The position numbers and the translations under genes were made by a program. A model generated the notes under the pieces. It was not told where the DNA came from, ran no database searches, and saw nothing but the letters and a program-made list of their open reading frames with translations. Positions 1 through 9,160 of a stretch of 64,000 nucleotides of DNA are shown in pieces. How positions within the stretch are numbered: the stretch's first letter is position 1; the number at the start of each line of letters is the position of its first letter. The stretch comes from Martinezella calliandrae (GTDB taxonomy: Bacteria; Pseudomonadota; Alphaproteobacteria; Rhizobiales; Rhizobiaceae), in contig NZ_JARFYN010000017.1 of the NCBI RefSeq assembly GCF_030272695.1, positions 1 to 64,000 on the forward strand, read 5' to 3'.

Positions 1-1
1 A

Positions 2-52
2 GTCGTGGACTTGCGCGGGAAGCAGGAACCAGACAACAAGGCGGCGGCGTAG
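2..52 (+). CDS. possible C-terminal end of a gene entering from the left edge
   Basis: Reading from base 2, an open frame of 16 codons ends at a TAG at 50-52 with the residues VVDLRGKQEPDNKAAA. The composition (charged, ending in an alanine run) is plausible for a rhizobial C-terminus. Only a few codons are visible, so the product cannot be named and the frame could be chance. Confidence 0.25.
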   Translation, partial: VVDLRGKQEPDNKAAA

Positions 53-122
53 CTTTAATCAGCTATGCACTGGTTTGTTTAGGTTCTGGAGAGCGGTTGA
101 AGGATGGACGATTGTATATAGC

Positions 123-299
123 ATGACCGTTTCTGAAGAACGGCTTGAGGATTGCCGCGACGTCATTGAGCCCGACTTACAGGACCTGATCGAACGAACG
201 ATCGGCTCTGGCTTCTCCCGTGAGGAGGTGTTGATCGCGATCAGCGAATTGGCGGCCGAGGATTTTGCCGCAGCCGCGAAGTTGCCAAGCGTTCACTAG
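123..299 (+). CDS. small acidic hypothetical protein
   Basis: A 58-residue protein starting MTVSEERLEDC. I prefer the ATG at 123 to the upstream start at 75, because the extra residues (MFRFWRAVEGWTIVYS) do not resemble the rest and the protein becomes uniformly acidic and helical from 123. No signal peptide, membrane segment or known motif is visible. An AAGGA lies about 18 bases upstream, too far for a good ribosome site. It stands alone ahead of the DUF1236-like gene. I do not recognise it. Confidence 0.5.
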   Translation: MTVSEERLEDCRDVIEPDLQDLIERTIGSGFSREEVLIAISELAAEDFAAAAKLPSVH

Positions 300-474
300 G
301 GCTTAGTGCTGCAGGAAACGCCGAATCTTCTTTAGATCCTGGGTAAAGGCCAATCGGCTCCTCTCGTTCTCATCCGGCTCCCTGATCCTAAGGCACGGGC
401 ATCATCCGCCCAACAGGCTGCGGTCAGCCAGGTCCATTCGTCATACAATCTGCAATAGGTCCTTTAATCGTTGT

Positions 475-510
475 GGGACCTTAGTCCCAACGAGGTGAGA
501 CCAAGGTCCC
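475..510. repeat. paired inverted copies of a GGGACCTTAGTCCC-like box
   Basis: Bases 475-488 read GGGAC-CTTA-GTCCC, itself a dyad. Bases 497-510 hold the reverse complement of nearly the same box (12 of 14 match). The pair lies about 105 bases upstream of the secreted-protein start at 616 and could be a regulator site. The rest of the 300-615 gap shows no gene. Confidence 0.4.
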
Positions 511-615
511 AATACACTCCGACTGAAGCCTCAAACCCGGAACTGACACGGCTCCCAATTGTTTGTCTTAGACGCCGCTACCCGCGGACGAATAGGAAAC
601 TCAAAGGAGAATCTG

Positions 616-1014
616 ATGAAAGCGAAGGTACTTGGTATAGCAGCCATCTCGCTTGTATTGGCGAGCGGCTCTGCTTTTGCACAGTCGTCGACCGTTACTG
701 GCGCCGCAGGCGGCGCAGCAACAGGTGCCGTCGTGGGTGGTCCGGTTGGGGCCGCAATCGGCGGTGTTGCGGGCGCTATTGTCGGTACCGCTATCGATCC
801 GCCGCCGCAGAGAGTTGTGACCTACGTAGAAGAGCAGCCAATTCCTGACGATTCCGTTGTCGTTCGGGAAAAAGTCGTAGTCGGCCGGCCGCTGCCGGAA
901 AGGGTGGTGATAAGACAGATTCCGGAAAATCCGAAATACGCCTACGCTGTGGTCAACCATCAACGCGTTATCGTGGAGCCTCAGTCACGGAAAGTGATCC
1001 GGGTACTCGAATAA
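616..1014 (+). CDS. secreted glycine-zipper protein with DUF1236-like C-terminus
   Basis: A 132-residue protein. Residues 1-22 form a signal peptide ending SGSAFA-Q. Residues about 28-62 are a Gly/Ala-rich stretch (GAAGGAATGAVVGGPVGAA) of glycine-zipper type. The C-terminal part carries paired motifs such as YAVVNHQRVIVEP, typical of DUF1236 proteins of rhizobia, whose role is unknown. The start is the ATG at 616 because AAAGGAGA lies 5 bases upstream and the signal peptide begins there. It is probably exported to the periplasm. A strong hairpin follows at 1065-1089. Confidence 0.75.
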   Translation: MKAKVLGIAAISLVLASGSAFAQSSTVTGAAGGAATGAVVGGPVGAAIGGVAGAIVGTAIDPPPQRVVTYVEEQPIPDDSVVVREKVVVGRPLPERVVIRQIPENPKYAYAVVNHQRVIVEPQSRKVIRVLE

Positions 1015-1064
1015 TCAACTATTGGAGCGCCTGACTGCTCTCCAACCACCCTCCCAAGACGCGA

Positions 1065-1089
1065 GCCCGGCGCCTCCCGAGCGCCGGGC
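1065..1089 (+). terminator. strong hairpin downstream of the DUF1236-like gene
   Basis: GCCCGGCGC and GCGCCGGGC form a perfect 9-bp GC stem around a 7-base loop, 51 bases past the stop codon. No T-run follows, so it is a hairpin that may stop or stabilise the transcript, not a textbook intrinsic terminator. Confidence 0.45.
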
Positions 1090-1170
1090 GGGCCCGCTGG
1101 CCAGAACGACGAAAGACTGAAGGCACGTCTTACAGCATGTGCGCCCGGATCGTGCGCGCTGACAACGATA

Positions 1171-1241
1171 GCAGGTCCGACCATGCGCAGGTTCCGACCA
1201 TGCCTTGTCGGACATGCGCAGGTCCGACCATGCCTGGTCGG
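1171..1241. repeat. three short tandem copies of GCAGGTCCGACCATGC
   Basis: Copies begin at 1171, 1187 (one inserted T) and 1218. The second and third extend into CCTTGTCGG and CCTGGTCGG. The array lies in a gene-free stretch (1015-1616). Open frames on either strand here only reflect the repeat and are not called. Nothing else is recognisable between 1242 and 1616. Confidence 0.5.
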
Positions 1242-1616
1242 TTGCGACCACAACCAGCTACAGCTTCGGCTATGACAACGCCGACTATCACTCCAGATCG
1301 ATGCATCGCGTCCGAGGCAATGTCCACCATCATCTCCATTGCAGGAGCGGCACCGCGCCAACACATCAAGCCCGGCTCATCGTAAAGCAACAGCGCAATT
1401 GCCGTGGATTGGCATATATCCTCGAGGCCTGATAAGGCCAACGGCATCGACGTCCATTGAATCGGCCATCAGGACGCAGGATGTCTCTCGCGCTCATTCA
1501 ACAATGCTGAATATTGAAGCAACGGCTACGGGCTTACACTGGCCCAAAAACCAGTCGGCGCGCGCGAGTTCGGCCTTCCGAACGAACGGAGAGCCGCGTC
1601 TCGGGTGCCGCATCTG

Positions 1617-2273
1617 CTACCATTTGATGCGATAATCCACCCTGACGTCGCCGGTAGGCGTCAACGTCAGGGGATCGTTGAACGAAGCGCTTAGATTGAG
1701 ATTGGGGGCGATCGGCTGGTTGAACCCCAGCGTGCTGGAAAAGGCGCCATCGCGGTCCTTCACTGCGCCGCTCGCCGAAATCGACGTCCCGGTCGAAGCA
1801 AAGATCATGGTCACCCCTTGCGACGCGGTGACGGAAGCTGGCTCTGCCCGCGTCGCCACATAGTTCAGGTTCAGCGAACCCAACGTCTGCATGTCGATAT
1901 CTTTCGAGAAGATCCAGCTTTGTGAGCGGCCAAGGTACAATGTTCCATCGCCCTTTAGCGTATCCATCCTCAGCGCCACCTCGCTTCGCAATTGGCCCGC
2001 AAGACTGCGGCGATCGTCGACTGCTTTTCCCCACAGCGTGGCAAGCTCGGAACCGCGTAGGATCTTTCCGCCGGCCGCGCCTGCGAGGCCGAGATCGGCA
2101 CCGGCGCTCATCTCCCAGGCCATCGGCAGTCGAAAGCCGATTGTCGTCTGATAGGTTCGCGGGGCAAGCTTCACTGGTGACCAGATCACCAGATCGCTGG
2201 CGCCGGCCGTCTCAAAAAGCGGCGTGGTGCATAGCTGAACACAAAGAAAAGTGCGTGTTAAAACAAGTCTCAT
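1617..2273 (-). CDS. predicted secreted beta-rich hypothetical protein
   Basis: 218 residues from the ATG at 2273; a TTG at 2285 is an alternative. A hydrophobic N-terminus (MRLVLTRTFLCVQLCTTPLF) may be a signal sequence. The rest alternates hydrophobic and polar residues with many Gly, Ser and Thr (GDGTLYLGRSQSW, NLNLSASFNDPLTL), and the protein ends VDYRIKW with an aromatic last residue. Both traits fit an outer-membrane beta-barrel or a surface protein. No named family recognised and no operon partner. Confidence 0.5.
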   Translation of the reverse strand: MRLVLTRTFLCVQLCTTPLFETAGASDLVIWSPVKLAPRTYQTTIGFRLPMAWEMSAGADLGLAGAAGGKILRGSELATLWGKAVDDRRSLAGQLRSEVALRMDTLKGDGTLYLGRSQSWIFSKDIDMQTLGSLNLNYVATRAEPASVTASQGVTMIFASTGTSISASGAVKDRDGAFSSTLGFNQPIAPNLNLSASFNDPLTLTPTGDVRVDYRIKW

Positions 2274-2679
2274 CGCAAAACCCAATTGTGCTCATGTCAG
2301 CGCCGGCACGCGAGGGCGCTGTATCGACAGCCGAATACAATGCGAAAATCGCATTCCGGCCTCGGATTGGTTTGGTTGAAAAGCGCCTGTCTGACGGTGC
2401 ATTTCCTGCCATTTAGGCATTTGCACCATCGCGCATGGCAAAGGGCCTGCGCGCATCAAGCAGCTTTCATCTGCAAGGTTCCCATTCAAGGGATGGCTTG
2501 TAAACCCCACGGACTGAAGTTTTTTGCTGCGGTGCACATTTGCCGCACCTGTCTCGTCTTGGTGACGCGGGCCGGGGCGAGAGCGGTTCTATCTCTGGTC
2601 TTCCCGAAGATAGACCCGGTCGGCGCCGGCCAGAAGGGATTCAGTCACGCCAGCATCGCCTCGCGGATCGCCGGGCGCC
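2274..2679. other. gene-free stretch upstream of the mannonate dehydratase remnant
   Basis: No reading frame here looks like a protein. It probably includes the promoter of the leftward gene and eroded 5' sequence of the uxuA-like remnant that becomes recognisable near 2680. Confidence 0.4.
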
Positions 2680-3060
2680 CAACACCGAGAATGCCGCCGC
2701 TGCCGGCATATCCTCCGTCAAATACAACCTCAATATTATCGGCATTCCCCACACCGCATTGGAAATTGGCCGCGGCTAGTCGATGAATGAAGCATTTCGC
2801 TGGGAAAATGCCGACCACGACCCGCCGCCCTCGATCGCCGGCATTCTCAGCCAGGAGAAGAATTGGGAGCGCATCGATTATTTTCTGTCGCGCGTCGTTC
2901 CGGTTGCCCAGTCCTGTAAGGTGCGGCTTGCCTGCCATCCGCACGATCCGTATGCGCCACCTGGTTATCGCGGGGTCACACATATTCTTGGAACCGTCGA
3001 AGGCTTGAAGCAACTCGTGCAGATGCACGAAATTCCCTATCACAGGTTGAACTTCTGCCA
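2680..3060 (+). pseudogene. uxuA: mannonate dehydratase (UxuA-type) remnant
   Basis: In one frame the segment reads AAAAGISSVKYNLNIIGIP, then EIGRG, then an in-frame TAG at 2777-2779, then MNEAFRWENADHDPPPSIAG and further UxuA-like sequence (VRLACHPHDPYAPPGYRGV, LNFCQG). These match the middle of mannonate dehydratase, the hexuronate-pathway enzyme that makes 2-keto-3-deoxygluconate from D-mannonate. The start, the internal codon and everything after FCQG are lost, leaving about a third of the usual 350-400 residues. It is clearly non-functional. Confidence 0.75.
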
Positions 3061-3224
3061 AGGCCAGACGGCCGTGCCGCGTGTTGATGATCGACGGGGT
3101 TGCCAGTGGCATCGTCTATGTCGTCAAGCATGGCCCGCCGGCATATCGCCCTGTGCTGGCCGTCATCCTAGTAATTCTTCGCATCTTGTATTAGCATTTA
3201 ATACTCGGTTGGCTTGTCCCTAAA

Positions 3225-4880
3225 ATGTCACGCTATCTGGAACCAATTCCGAACTGGACATCCGACGAGCGGCCGCGAATGCCAGGCTCGCCGTCGACGC
3301 CGTACCATTCGCCAACGGCGAGATTGGCCTATGCGTTCGTGGGTGTGCTTGTTGGCATAACCGGCGGCCTCGGCAATGCCATGGTGTTGGCGAACCTGCC
3401 GCAGATTCAAGGCGAACTGGGGCTTACGCCGATCGAAGGCGCGTGGCTCCCTGCCGCCTGGGTGATGGTCAATGTTTCTTCCAATCTGATTCTGTTCAAG
3501 TGCCGTCAGCAGTTCGGGATACGTCGGTTCGCCGAGCTTGGGTTGATGGCTTATGTTTTGGCGACCGTTCTTCAGCTTGCCGCCCACAACTATCCGATGA
3601 CCTTATTTGTCCGCGCAGTGACAGGGTTTGCATCGGCGCCCATCAGCGCACTTGCCAATTTTTATGTGATGCAAGCGTTCCCCAAAGCCAAGCTTGGAGC
3701 GGGCATGTGTATAGCTCTTGGTGTTAGTCAGCTTGCGACGCCTCTCGCGTGGATCCTGTCTGTGCCGCTACTCGATATCGGCGAGTGGCATGTGCTTTAT
3801 GTTTTTGAGCTCGGCCTCGGTCTCTGTTCTCTTGCCGCCGTCGTCGTTTTGAAGTTGCCACCCGGTATTCGAATAAAGGTTTTCGAGCCTCTTGATGCCT
3901 TGAGTTTTCTGCTGATTTCCCCAGCCTTGGCGCTCATTGTCGCCGTGCTTGCGCAAGGTCGTGTTCAATGGTGGCCGGACCAGCCTTGGATGGCGCAAGC
4001 ATTGATAGCTGCTCTGCTCCTTCTTCTGTGCGCATTCTATCTCGAGCATCACAGGGAGCGGCCACTGGTTCGCACACGCTGGCTGGGGACATCCGGTACG
4101 ATACGCTTCACCTTGGGGGCGCTGAGCATTCGGCTGCTTCTGTCGGAGCAGACCTATGCCGCAACGGGATTGATGCGAACTTTGGGAATGGGACCCGATC
4201 AAATGCAACCGCTTTATTCGGTGATATTCATCGGAACGCTGACAGGCACCATCGTCTCCGCTCTGCTCTTCGGACCTAAGACGACGCTGCCCCTGATCTC
4301 CTCTTCGGTCGTCCTGATCATCATCGGGGGGTTGATGGACCGGCACGCCACGAGCCTGACCCGACCGCACGACCTCTTTGTCAGCCAGTTCTTTGTTTCC
4401 TGCGCTGCAGGAATGTTTATCGGACCGTTGCTTCTCTTCGGCGTCAATCGCGCCCTGGCAGAGGGCGCAGATCATATGGTTACCTTTATCGTGCTCTTTT
4501 CGATTACCCAGGGGATCGGCGGATTGGCGGGGCCGGCGCTATTCGCCACTTTCCAGCAATATCGCGAGCACGAATACTCGGCGCTTATAACTGCCCATAC
4601 TCAGAAGACGGATCCGGCCGTCGCATTACGGCTGGCACTCCAGTCGCAGGTCTACAAACCCGTGGTCACGGATCCTGCGCTTCGAAACGCGCTCGGTGTG
4701 GCCGCGCTCTCGCAAATAGCCACGCGCGAGTCGAATGTTCGCGCGTACAACGACGTCGTTGTCTTGAACACGTTACTGGCGGTCATTTTCCTCGCTTGGA
4801 CGATGACGCGCACCATTGTCCTTGCGCGCGTGGCGGCAGGGTCCAGCACGGCCTCAATCGAAGGAGTGCACTCGAGATGA
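3225..4880 (+). CDS. MFS multidrug exporter, DHA2/EmrB type
   Basis: A 551-residue polytopic membrane protein with about 14 predicted hydrophobic helices after a 30-residue cytoplasmic tail, the layout of 14-helix drug:proton antiporters. Helix 1 begins near residue 32 (YAFVGVLVGITGGLGNAMVL), followed by the LPQIQGELGL and EGAWLPAAW segments usual in EmrB relatives. The last helix is followed by a short polar tail. Its stop overlaps the start of the EmrA-like gene (ATGA at 4877-4880), so the two are co-translated and should form an inner-membrane pump with a periplasmic adaptor. Substrate unknown. Confidence 0.85.
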   Translation: MSRYLEPIPNWTSDERPRMPGSPSTPYHSPTARLAYAFVGVLVGITGGLGNAMVLANLPQIQGELGLTPIEGAWLPAAWVMVNVSSNLILFKCRQQFGIRRFAELGLMAYVLATVLQLAAHNYPMTLFVRAVTGFASAPISALANFYVMQAFPKAKLGAGMCIALGVSQLATPLAWILSVPLLDIGEWHVLYVFELGLGLCSLAAVVVLKLPPGIRIKVFEPLDALSFLLISPALALIVAVLAQGRVQWWPDQPWMAQALIAALLLLLCAFYLEHHRERPLVRTRWLGTSGTIRFTLGALSIRLLLSEQTYAATGLMRTLGMGPDQMQPLYSVIFIGTLTGTIVSALLFGPKTTLPLISSSVVLIIIGGLMDRHATSLTRPHDLFVSQFFVSCAAGMFIGPLLLFGVNRALAEGADHMVTFIVLFSITQGIGGLAGPALFATFQQYREHEYSALITAHTQKTDPAVALRLALQSQVYKPVVTDPALRNALGVAALSQIATRESNVRAYNDVVVLNTLLAVIFLAWTMTRTIVLARVAAGSSTASIEGVHSR

Positions 4881-6085
4881 GAGATCGCAAACCAGATGCT
4901 TTCGAAGAGCGGCCGTCGATGGAACCGTTGCGTGGCGCTCCGGTGGGCCTGGATCCGTCGCCTGATGGCGGCAAGGCACCAAACTGGCCGGGAGGCGCGG
5001 AGGGTTCGGCGACGGCGCCGGAAGCAGCCGTCGCTTTTCCGCCGAAGAAGTTGACCCCCCAGCCCCTGACGGTTGCCGCAATGCTCGTGGTGGCGATCAT
5101 TGGCGTCACCCTCATCCTTTTCGCGTGGGGGCTGTGGCCCTTCGCATCAAGCATCGTGACGACCGACAACAGTTTTATTCGCGGTAAGATCACCGTCCTG
5201 TCTTCGCAGGTGAGTGGCTATGTGATCGATGTGCCGGCACGCGACTTTCAAAGGGTTCATGCCGGCGATACGCTGGTCAGGATCGATGACAGGACCTACA
5301 AGCAGCAACTCGAGCAGGCTCTGGCCCAGCGCGATCAGGCGATCGCAAACCTCGCCAACGTGGAACAGACGACGGCGCAAAACCGCGCTGAGATCGTTGC
5401 GCGCAAAGCGGATCTTCTGCAGGCCCAGGCTGAGCTGCAGCGAGCAGCGGCGGATACCACTCGCGTGGAAGCACTTGGTCGCCAGGGAGTTACCCCGCAG
5501 GCGCAGGCCGAGCAATCACAGGCGACCCTAAGCGCCGCCGAAGCGGGCGTTAAGCGCGCCGAGGCCGCCATCGCGATCGCGGAGCAGACACTGACATCCA
5601 CGGAGGTTTCCAAACAGGGACTTCAGGCAGCCTTGCGGATGGCCGACGCGCAGGTCAACGTCGCGAGTATCAACCTATCGAATACGGTCATCACCGCTCC
5701 GAGAGATGGCCAAATCAGCGAGGCCTCGGTGCGTCTCGGGCAATTTGTGACGTCCGGATCGCAGTTGATGTTTTTGGTACCAGCGGACCTGTGGGTGGTT
5801 GCGAACTTCAAGGAGACCCAGACGAACGACATTCGCGTCGGTCAGCCCGTCTGGTTCACTGTCGACGCGCTCAATCGGGCGCGGCTGACAGGCAAAGTGG
5901 AAGAATTGTCGCCCGCAACCGGTTCCGAATTCAGCATATTGCGGCCGGATAACGCGACGGGAAACTTCACAAAAATCGTCCAGAGACTGCCGATTCGCAT
6001 AGCCATCGATCGTGGTCAGCCCTTGGCCGAAAGGCTGCGGCCTGGAATGTCGGTCGTTACGCGGGTGGACACGTCGGAGCGGTAG
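4877..6085 (+). CDS. HlyD/EmrA-family membrane fusion protein
   Basis: 402 residues from the ATG at 4877, which overlaps the previous stop; an upstream in-frame start at 4796 would lie inside the exporter gene. A proline-rich cytoplasmic tail of about 60 residues precedes one membrane segment (about 64-89). A barrel-sandwich half (VLSSQVSGYVIDVPARD) follows, then a long Ala/Gln/Glu-rich coiled-coil hairpin, then the second half (ITAPRDGQISEASVRLGQFV) and a beta-barrel. This is the adaptor that links an EmrB pump to an outer-membrane channel. No TolC-type gene is next to it. Confidence 0.87.
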   Translation: MRDRKPDAFEERPSMEPLRGAPVGLDPSPDGGKAPNWPGGAEGSATAPEAAVAFPPKKLTPQPLTVAAMLVVAIIGVTLILFAWGLWPFASSIVTTDNSFIRGKITVLSSQVSGYVIDVPARDFQRVHAGDTLVRIDDRTYKQQLEQALAQRDQAIANLANVEQTTAQNRAEIVARKADLLQAQAELQRAAADTTRVEALGRQGVTPQAQAEQSQATLSAAEAGVKRAEAAIAIAEQTLTSTEVSKQGLQAALRMADAQVNVASINLSNTVITAPRDGQISEASVRLGQFVTSGSQLMFLVPADLWVVANFKETQTNDIRVGQPVWFTVDALNRARLTGKVEELSPATGSEFSILRPDNATGNFTKIVQRLPIRIAIDRGQPLAERLRPGMSVVTRVDTSER

Positions 6086-6217
6086 ACGGTTCTGACGAAA
6101 TCAGCCGACTTGGATGTAAAGGCTGCGATCTGTTGGCGGAGAACAGCTGTCGACGGTGCCAAGTCCGAAAGATACGGCATTTTGGCTCCAGACATTCCCG
6201 GGTTCGGATTTAATGTG

Positions 6218-6345
6218 GAATGAGCCTCGTCCCTTATGATCGCTCATCTGCCTTTTGCCGAGCAGCATGATGATCGGACGCCCTTAGCCGTCACATACAG
6301 TGTGAAGCTTGGAATTCAGTCCATCTTTGGTTCGCCCTTAATGGG
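6218..6345 (-). pseudogene. IS5-family transposase remnant
   Basis: Read leftward, the sequence gives TKDGLNSKLHTVCDG, a TAA stop, then GRPIIMLLGKRQMSDHKG. This matches the conserved block of IS5-group transposases (T-K-GGLNSKLH-VCD-GRP---LL--GQ-SD). Only about 42 codons remain, with an in-frame stop and no visible terminal repeats. It marks an old insertion between the efflux pair and the LysR gene. Confidence 0.7.
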
Positions 6346-6430
6346 TCCTGAGCCCTAGAGACCCGATCGGGCTGCCTGCACTTCCCATCACCCCGCGCAG
6401 CTGAGACGCCATAGTGCGCGTCTAAAGACC

Positions 6431-7342
6431 TCAAGCCCGCTGAGCCGGTTTCTTGACGAATTCGATGAAGGCCCTTAGCGGCGCGGGCACGAGGCGGCGT
6501 CCGGGATAATAGAGGAACGGGCCCGAGAAGCGCAGCCACCATGGTTCGAGGATAGACTCGAGTGTTCCGCTGTTAAGATGCGGGCGCAGCCAGTCCTCGA
6601 AGAGGTATACGATCCCTGTACCGGCGATAGCCGCATCGACGGCAAGATCTGTCGCGCCGCCCAGGCGGACGATTAGTGGTCCTGTGCAATCGACCCGCAG
6701 CACCTCGCCGCCGCGCTCGAACTCCCATGGCGTCGTCATCGCACCGCTGGCGAAGCGGCCTAGCAGGCAGGCATGGCCGAGCAGTTCGCTCGGATGCTGC
6801 GGCCGGCCATGACGATCCAGGTAGGCCGGCGAGGCTGCGGCGGCGTAGCGCTGGACGCGCGGCCCGATCGGCACCGCGATCATATCCTGCTCCAGCCGCT
6901 CGTCATATCGGATGCCGGCGTCGCAACCGGCAGCCAGCACGTCGACGAAGCTCTCCTCGGTGATGACCTCAAGCCGGATGTCCGGATATTCGGCAAGGAA
7001 TGGGGGAATGATGCTGGGCAGCACCAGTCGCGCTGCGCTGACCGGCACATTGAGGCGTAACGTCCCTGCCGGCCTGTCTCGAAACCTGTTGACGACGTCG
7101 AGGGCCTGCTCCACCTCGGTCAACGCCGGGCCGAGCCGCTCCAGCAAGCCTTTGCCCGCCTCGGTCGGAACGACACTGCGCGTGGTCCGGTTGAACAATC
7201 TGACGCCCAGCTGCGTTTCGAGGCGACGAACCGCTTCACTGAGAAAGGAGGGACTGCTGCCGCTTGCGCGCGCTCCCTCGCGAAAGCCGCCAGCATGCGC
7301 CACCGCCACAAAGGCATTGAGATCACCGAGATCGACTTTCAT
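6431..7342 (-). CDS. LysR-family transcriptional regulator
   Basis: 303 residues. The N-terminal winged helix (about 3-62) shows the standard pattern FVAVAHAGGFREGARASGSS, then LSEAVRRLETQLGVRLFNRTTR. A periplasmic-binding-like effector domain follows (about 90-295). It is transcribed away from the PdxI-like gene with a 96-base gap, the classical LysR arrangement, and probably controls that gene and itself. Effector unknown. Confidence 0.88.
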   Translation of the reverse strand: MKVDLGDLNAFVAVAHAGGFREGARASGSSPSFLSEAVRRLETQLGVRLFNRTTRSVVPTEAGKGLLERLGPALTEVEQALDVVNRFRDRPAGTLRLNVPVSAARLVLPSIIPPFLAEYPDIRLEVITEESFVDVLAAGCDAGIRYDERLEQDMIAVPIGPRVQRYAAAASPAYLDRHGRPQHPSELLGHACLLGRFASGAMTTPWEFERGGEVLRVDCTGPLIVRLGGATDLAVDAAIAGTGIVYLFEDWLRPHLNSGTLESILEPWWLRFSGPFLYYPGRRLVPAPLRAFIEFVKKPAQRA

Positions 7343-7438
7343 TGTTCGCCACTTCGCACAACCTGTGCCGGTTGTATCCGATTTTCATGCAGTGCGACAG
7401 CGCCTATCTTGCGGTCATCTCTTGGAAGGAGTTAGTTC

Positions 7439-8314
7439 ATGTCCATCATCGATCAGTCCGGAACGTTCAATCTCGGCGAGCGCAGAGTGAAGCGGCTCGG
7501 CTACGGCGCCATGCAGCTCGCAGGGCCCGGTGTATTTGGCCCGCCTCGGGATCATCAAGCGGCGTTGGCAGTGCTGCGCGAGGCGGTCGAGAGTGGCGTA
7601 AACCACATCGACACCAGCGACTTCTATGGCCCGCATGTTACGAACCACATCATCCGCGAGGCGCTCCACCCCTATCGCGACGATCTGATTATCGTCACCA
7701 AAATCGGCGCGCGGCGCGGCGGGGATGGATCATGGAACCCGGCCTTTTCCGGCGAAGAGCTGACGAAGGCAGTTCACGACAATCTCCGTAATCTGGGCCT
7801 GGATGTAATGGAGGTGGTCAACCTTCGGATCATGTTCGACGTGCATGGCCCTGCCGAAGGGTCGATCGAAGCGCCTCTGACAGTCCTAGCAGATCTCCAG
7901 CGGCAAGGTCTGGTCCGTCACATCGGGTTGAGCAACGTCACGCCCAAGCAGATTAACGAAGGCCGCGGGATCACCGAGATCGTCTGCGTGCAAAACCAAT
8001 ACAATCTGGCTCATCGAGCTGACGATGCCCTGATTGACGATCTTGCCCGCGACGGCATCGCCTATGTGCCGTTCTTTCCGCTCGGTGGGTTCACGCCGCT
8101 GCAATCGTCCACGCTGTCCAATGTCGCCGCACGCCTCGGCGCCACGCCCATGCAGGTGGCGCTTGCCTGGCTGCTGCGTCGCGCGCCGAACATCCTTTTG
8201 ATCCCCGGCACCTCGTCCGTCGGTCATCTGCGAGAGAACCTCGCCGCCGCCGGGCTCATGCTGCCGGATAATTTTGTCAAGGAACTGGACCACATGGCGA
8301 GCATCGCCTCCTGA
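7439..8314 (+). CDS. pdxI: aldo/keto reductase, probable pyridoxal reductase (PdxI/YdbC-like)
   Basis: 291 residues with AAGGAG ahead of the ATG. The N-terminus RLGYGAMQLAGPGVFGPPRD and the segment VNHIDTSDFYGPHVTN are, from memory, nearly those of E. coli YdbC/PdxI, an NADPH-dependent pyridoxal reductase that returns pyridoxal to pyridoxine for B6 salvage. Asp58, Tyr63 and Lys88 fit the AKR catalytic residues. The usual histidine position reads VVNLRIM, with Asn, as I recall for YdbC too. Cytoplasmic TIM barrel, divergent from a LysR regulator. Another AKR activity is possible. Confidence 0.75.
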   Translation: MSIIDQSGTFNLGERRVKRLGYGAMQLAGPGVFGPPRDHQAALAVLREAVESGVNHIDTSDFYGPHVTNHIIREALHPYRDDLIIVTKIGARRGGDGSWNPAFSGEELTKAVHDNLRNLGLDVMEVVNLRIMFDVHGPAEGSIEAPLTVLADLQRQGLVRHIGLSNVTPKQINEGRGITEIVCVQNQYNLAHRADDALIDDLARDGIAYVPFFPLGGFTPLQSSTLSNVAARLGATPMQVALAWLLRRAPNILLIPGTSSVGHLRENLAAAGLMLPDNFVKELDHMASIAS

Positions 8315-8465
8315 GGCTATCGATAAATCGCGGCCGATCCGATGCTACGCCAGGTCCTCGCCCGTGGCGTAGCGCAGGCGCCAAACTCGAGGGCGCAGAA
8401 CACAAAAATCCTCTACCGCATCCCTTCCCCATTGATGCCTTTCGCGCCGCCCCTAGATCCAAAAC

Positions 8466-9152
8466 ATGGAGAGCACGATGCGCATCGAACATGCCTTTCT
8501 ATTCGACCTCGACGGCACGTTGGTAGACAGCGTCTATCAGCACGTGCTTGCCTGGAAAGAGGCCTTGGATGCCGAGGGCATAGATCTCTCGATATGGCGT
8601 ATCCATAGGAAAATCGGCATGAGCGGCGGACTGTTCACCAATCAGTTGCTCCGTGAAACCGGCATTGAGATAACTGACGAGAAGAATGAGCGCTTGCGGC
8701 AGCTTCACGCCGAAGCCTATCGCCGCCTCGGCGCCCAGATACGACCTCTGCCCGGCGCAAGCGAACTCCTTCAATGGCTTTCGGACGCGAAGATTCCGTT
8801 CGCGATCGCCACAAGCGGTCGCATGGAAACGGCAGCGGTCAATATTGCCGCCTTGGGAATTGACCCGGAGGCGTTCCCGATCGTTACCCGAGACAAGGTC
8901 AAATATGCCAAGCCCGACCCCGACCTCTTCATCGCCGCAGCAGAAGCCCTCGGGGTTGCGATAGAAAGTTCGGTTGTCGTCGGGGACGCCATTTGGGACA
9001 TGCTTGCGGCGACGCGTTGCAAGGCGCTCGGGGTCGGGCTGCTGAGCGGCGGCTATGGCCGCGAAGAACTCAAGGATGCCGGCGCGATCCGCGTCTATGA
9101 AGATCCGGCCGACCTTCTCTATCACATCGATGAAGTGGGAGGACGGCGCTAA
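8466..9152 (+). CDS. HAD-superfamily phosphatase
   Basis: About 228 residues; the ATG at 8478 (MRIEHAFLFDLDGTLVDS) is an alternative start. Motif I is FDLDGTLVDS, with both aspartates of the HAD nucleophile site. Motif II is FAIATSGR, motif III uses KYAKPDPDLF, and motif IV is VVVGDAIWDMLAA. The helical cap inserted after motif I is that of phosphoglycolate phosphatase or beta-phosphoglucomutase relatives, so a small sugar phosphate is the likely substrate. It ends 8 bases from the stop of the convergent LacI gene and may be a stand-alone housekeeping-type enzyme. Confidence 0.85.
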   Translation: MESTMRIEHAFLFDLDGTLVDSVYQHVLAWKEALDAEGIDLSIWRIHRKIGMSGGLFTNQLLRETGIEITDEKNERLRQLHAEAYRRLGAQIRPLPGASELLQWLSDAKIPFAIATSGRMETAAVNIAALGIDPEAFPIVTRDKVKYAKPDPDLFIAAAEALGVAIESSVVVGDAIWDMLAATRCKALGVGLLSGGYGREELKDAGAIRVYEDPADLLYHIDEVGGRR

Positions 9153-9160
9153 GCGACGAA

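Noticed and set aside
981..1447. overlapping minus-strand frames with repeated TRHGR or AWSDL words
   Set aside because: The repeats come from the short tandem DNA repeat; no ribosome site or family motif supports translation.
2645..3112. 155-codon frame on the minus strand
   Set aside because: It lies opposite the mannonate dehydratase remnant, whose plus-strand frames carry clear family sequence; the minus frame only mirrors it.
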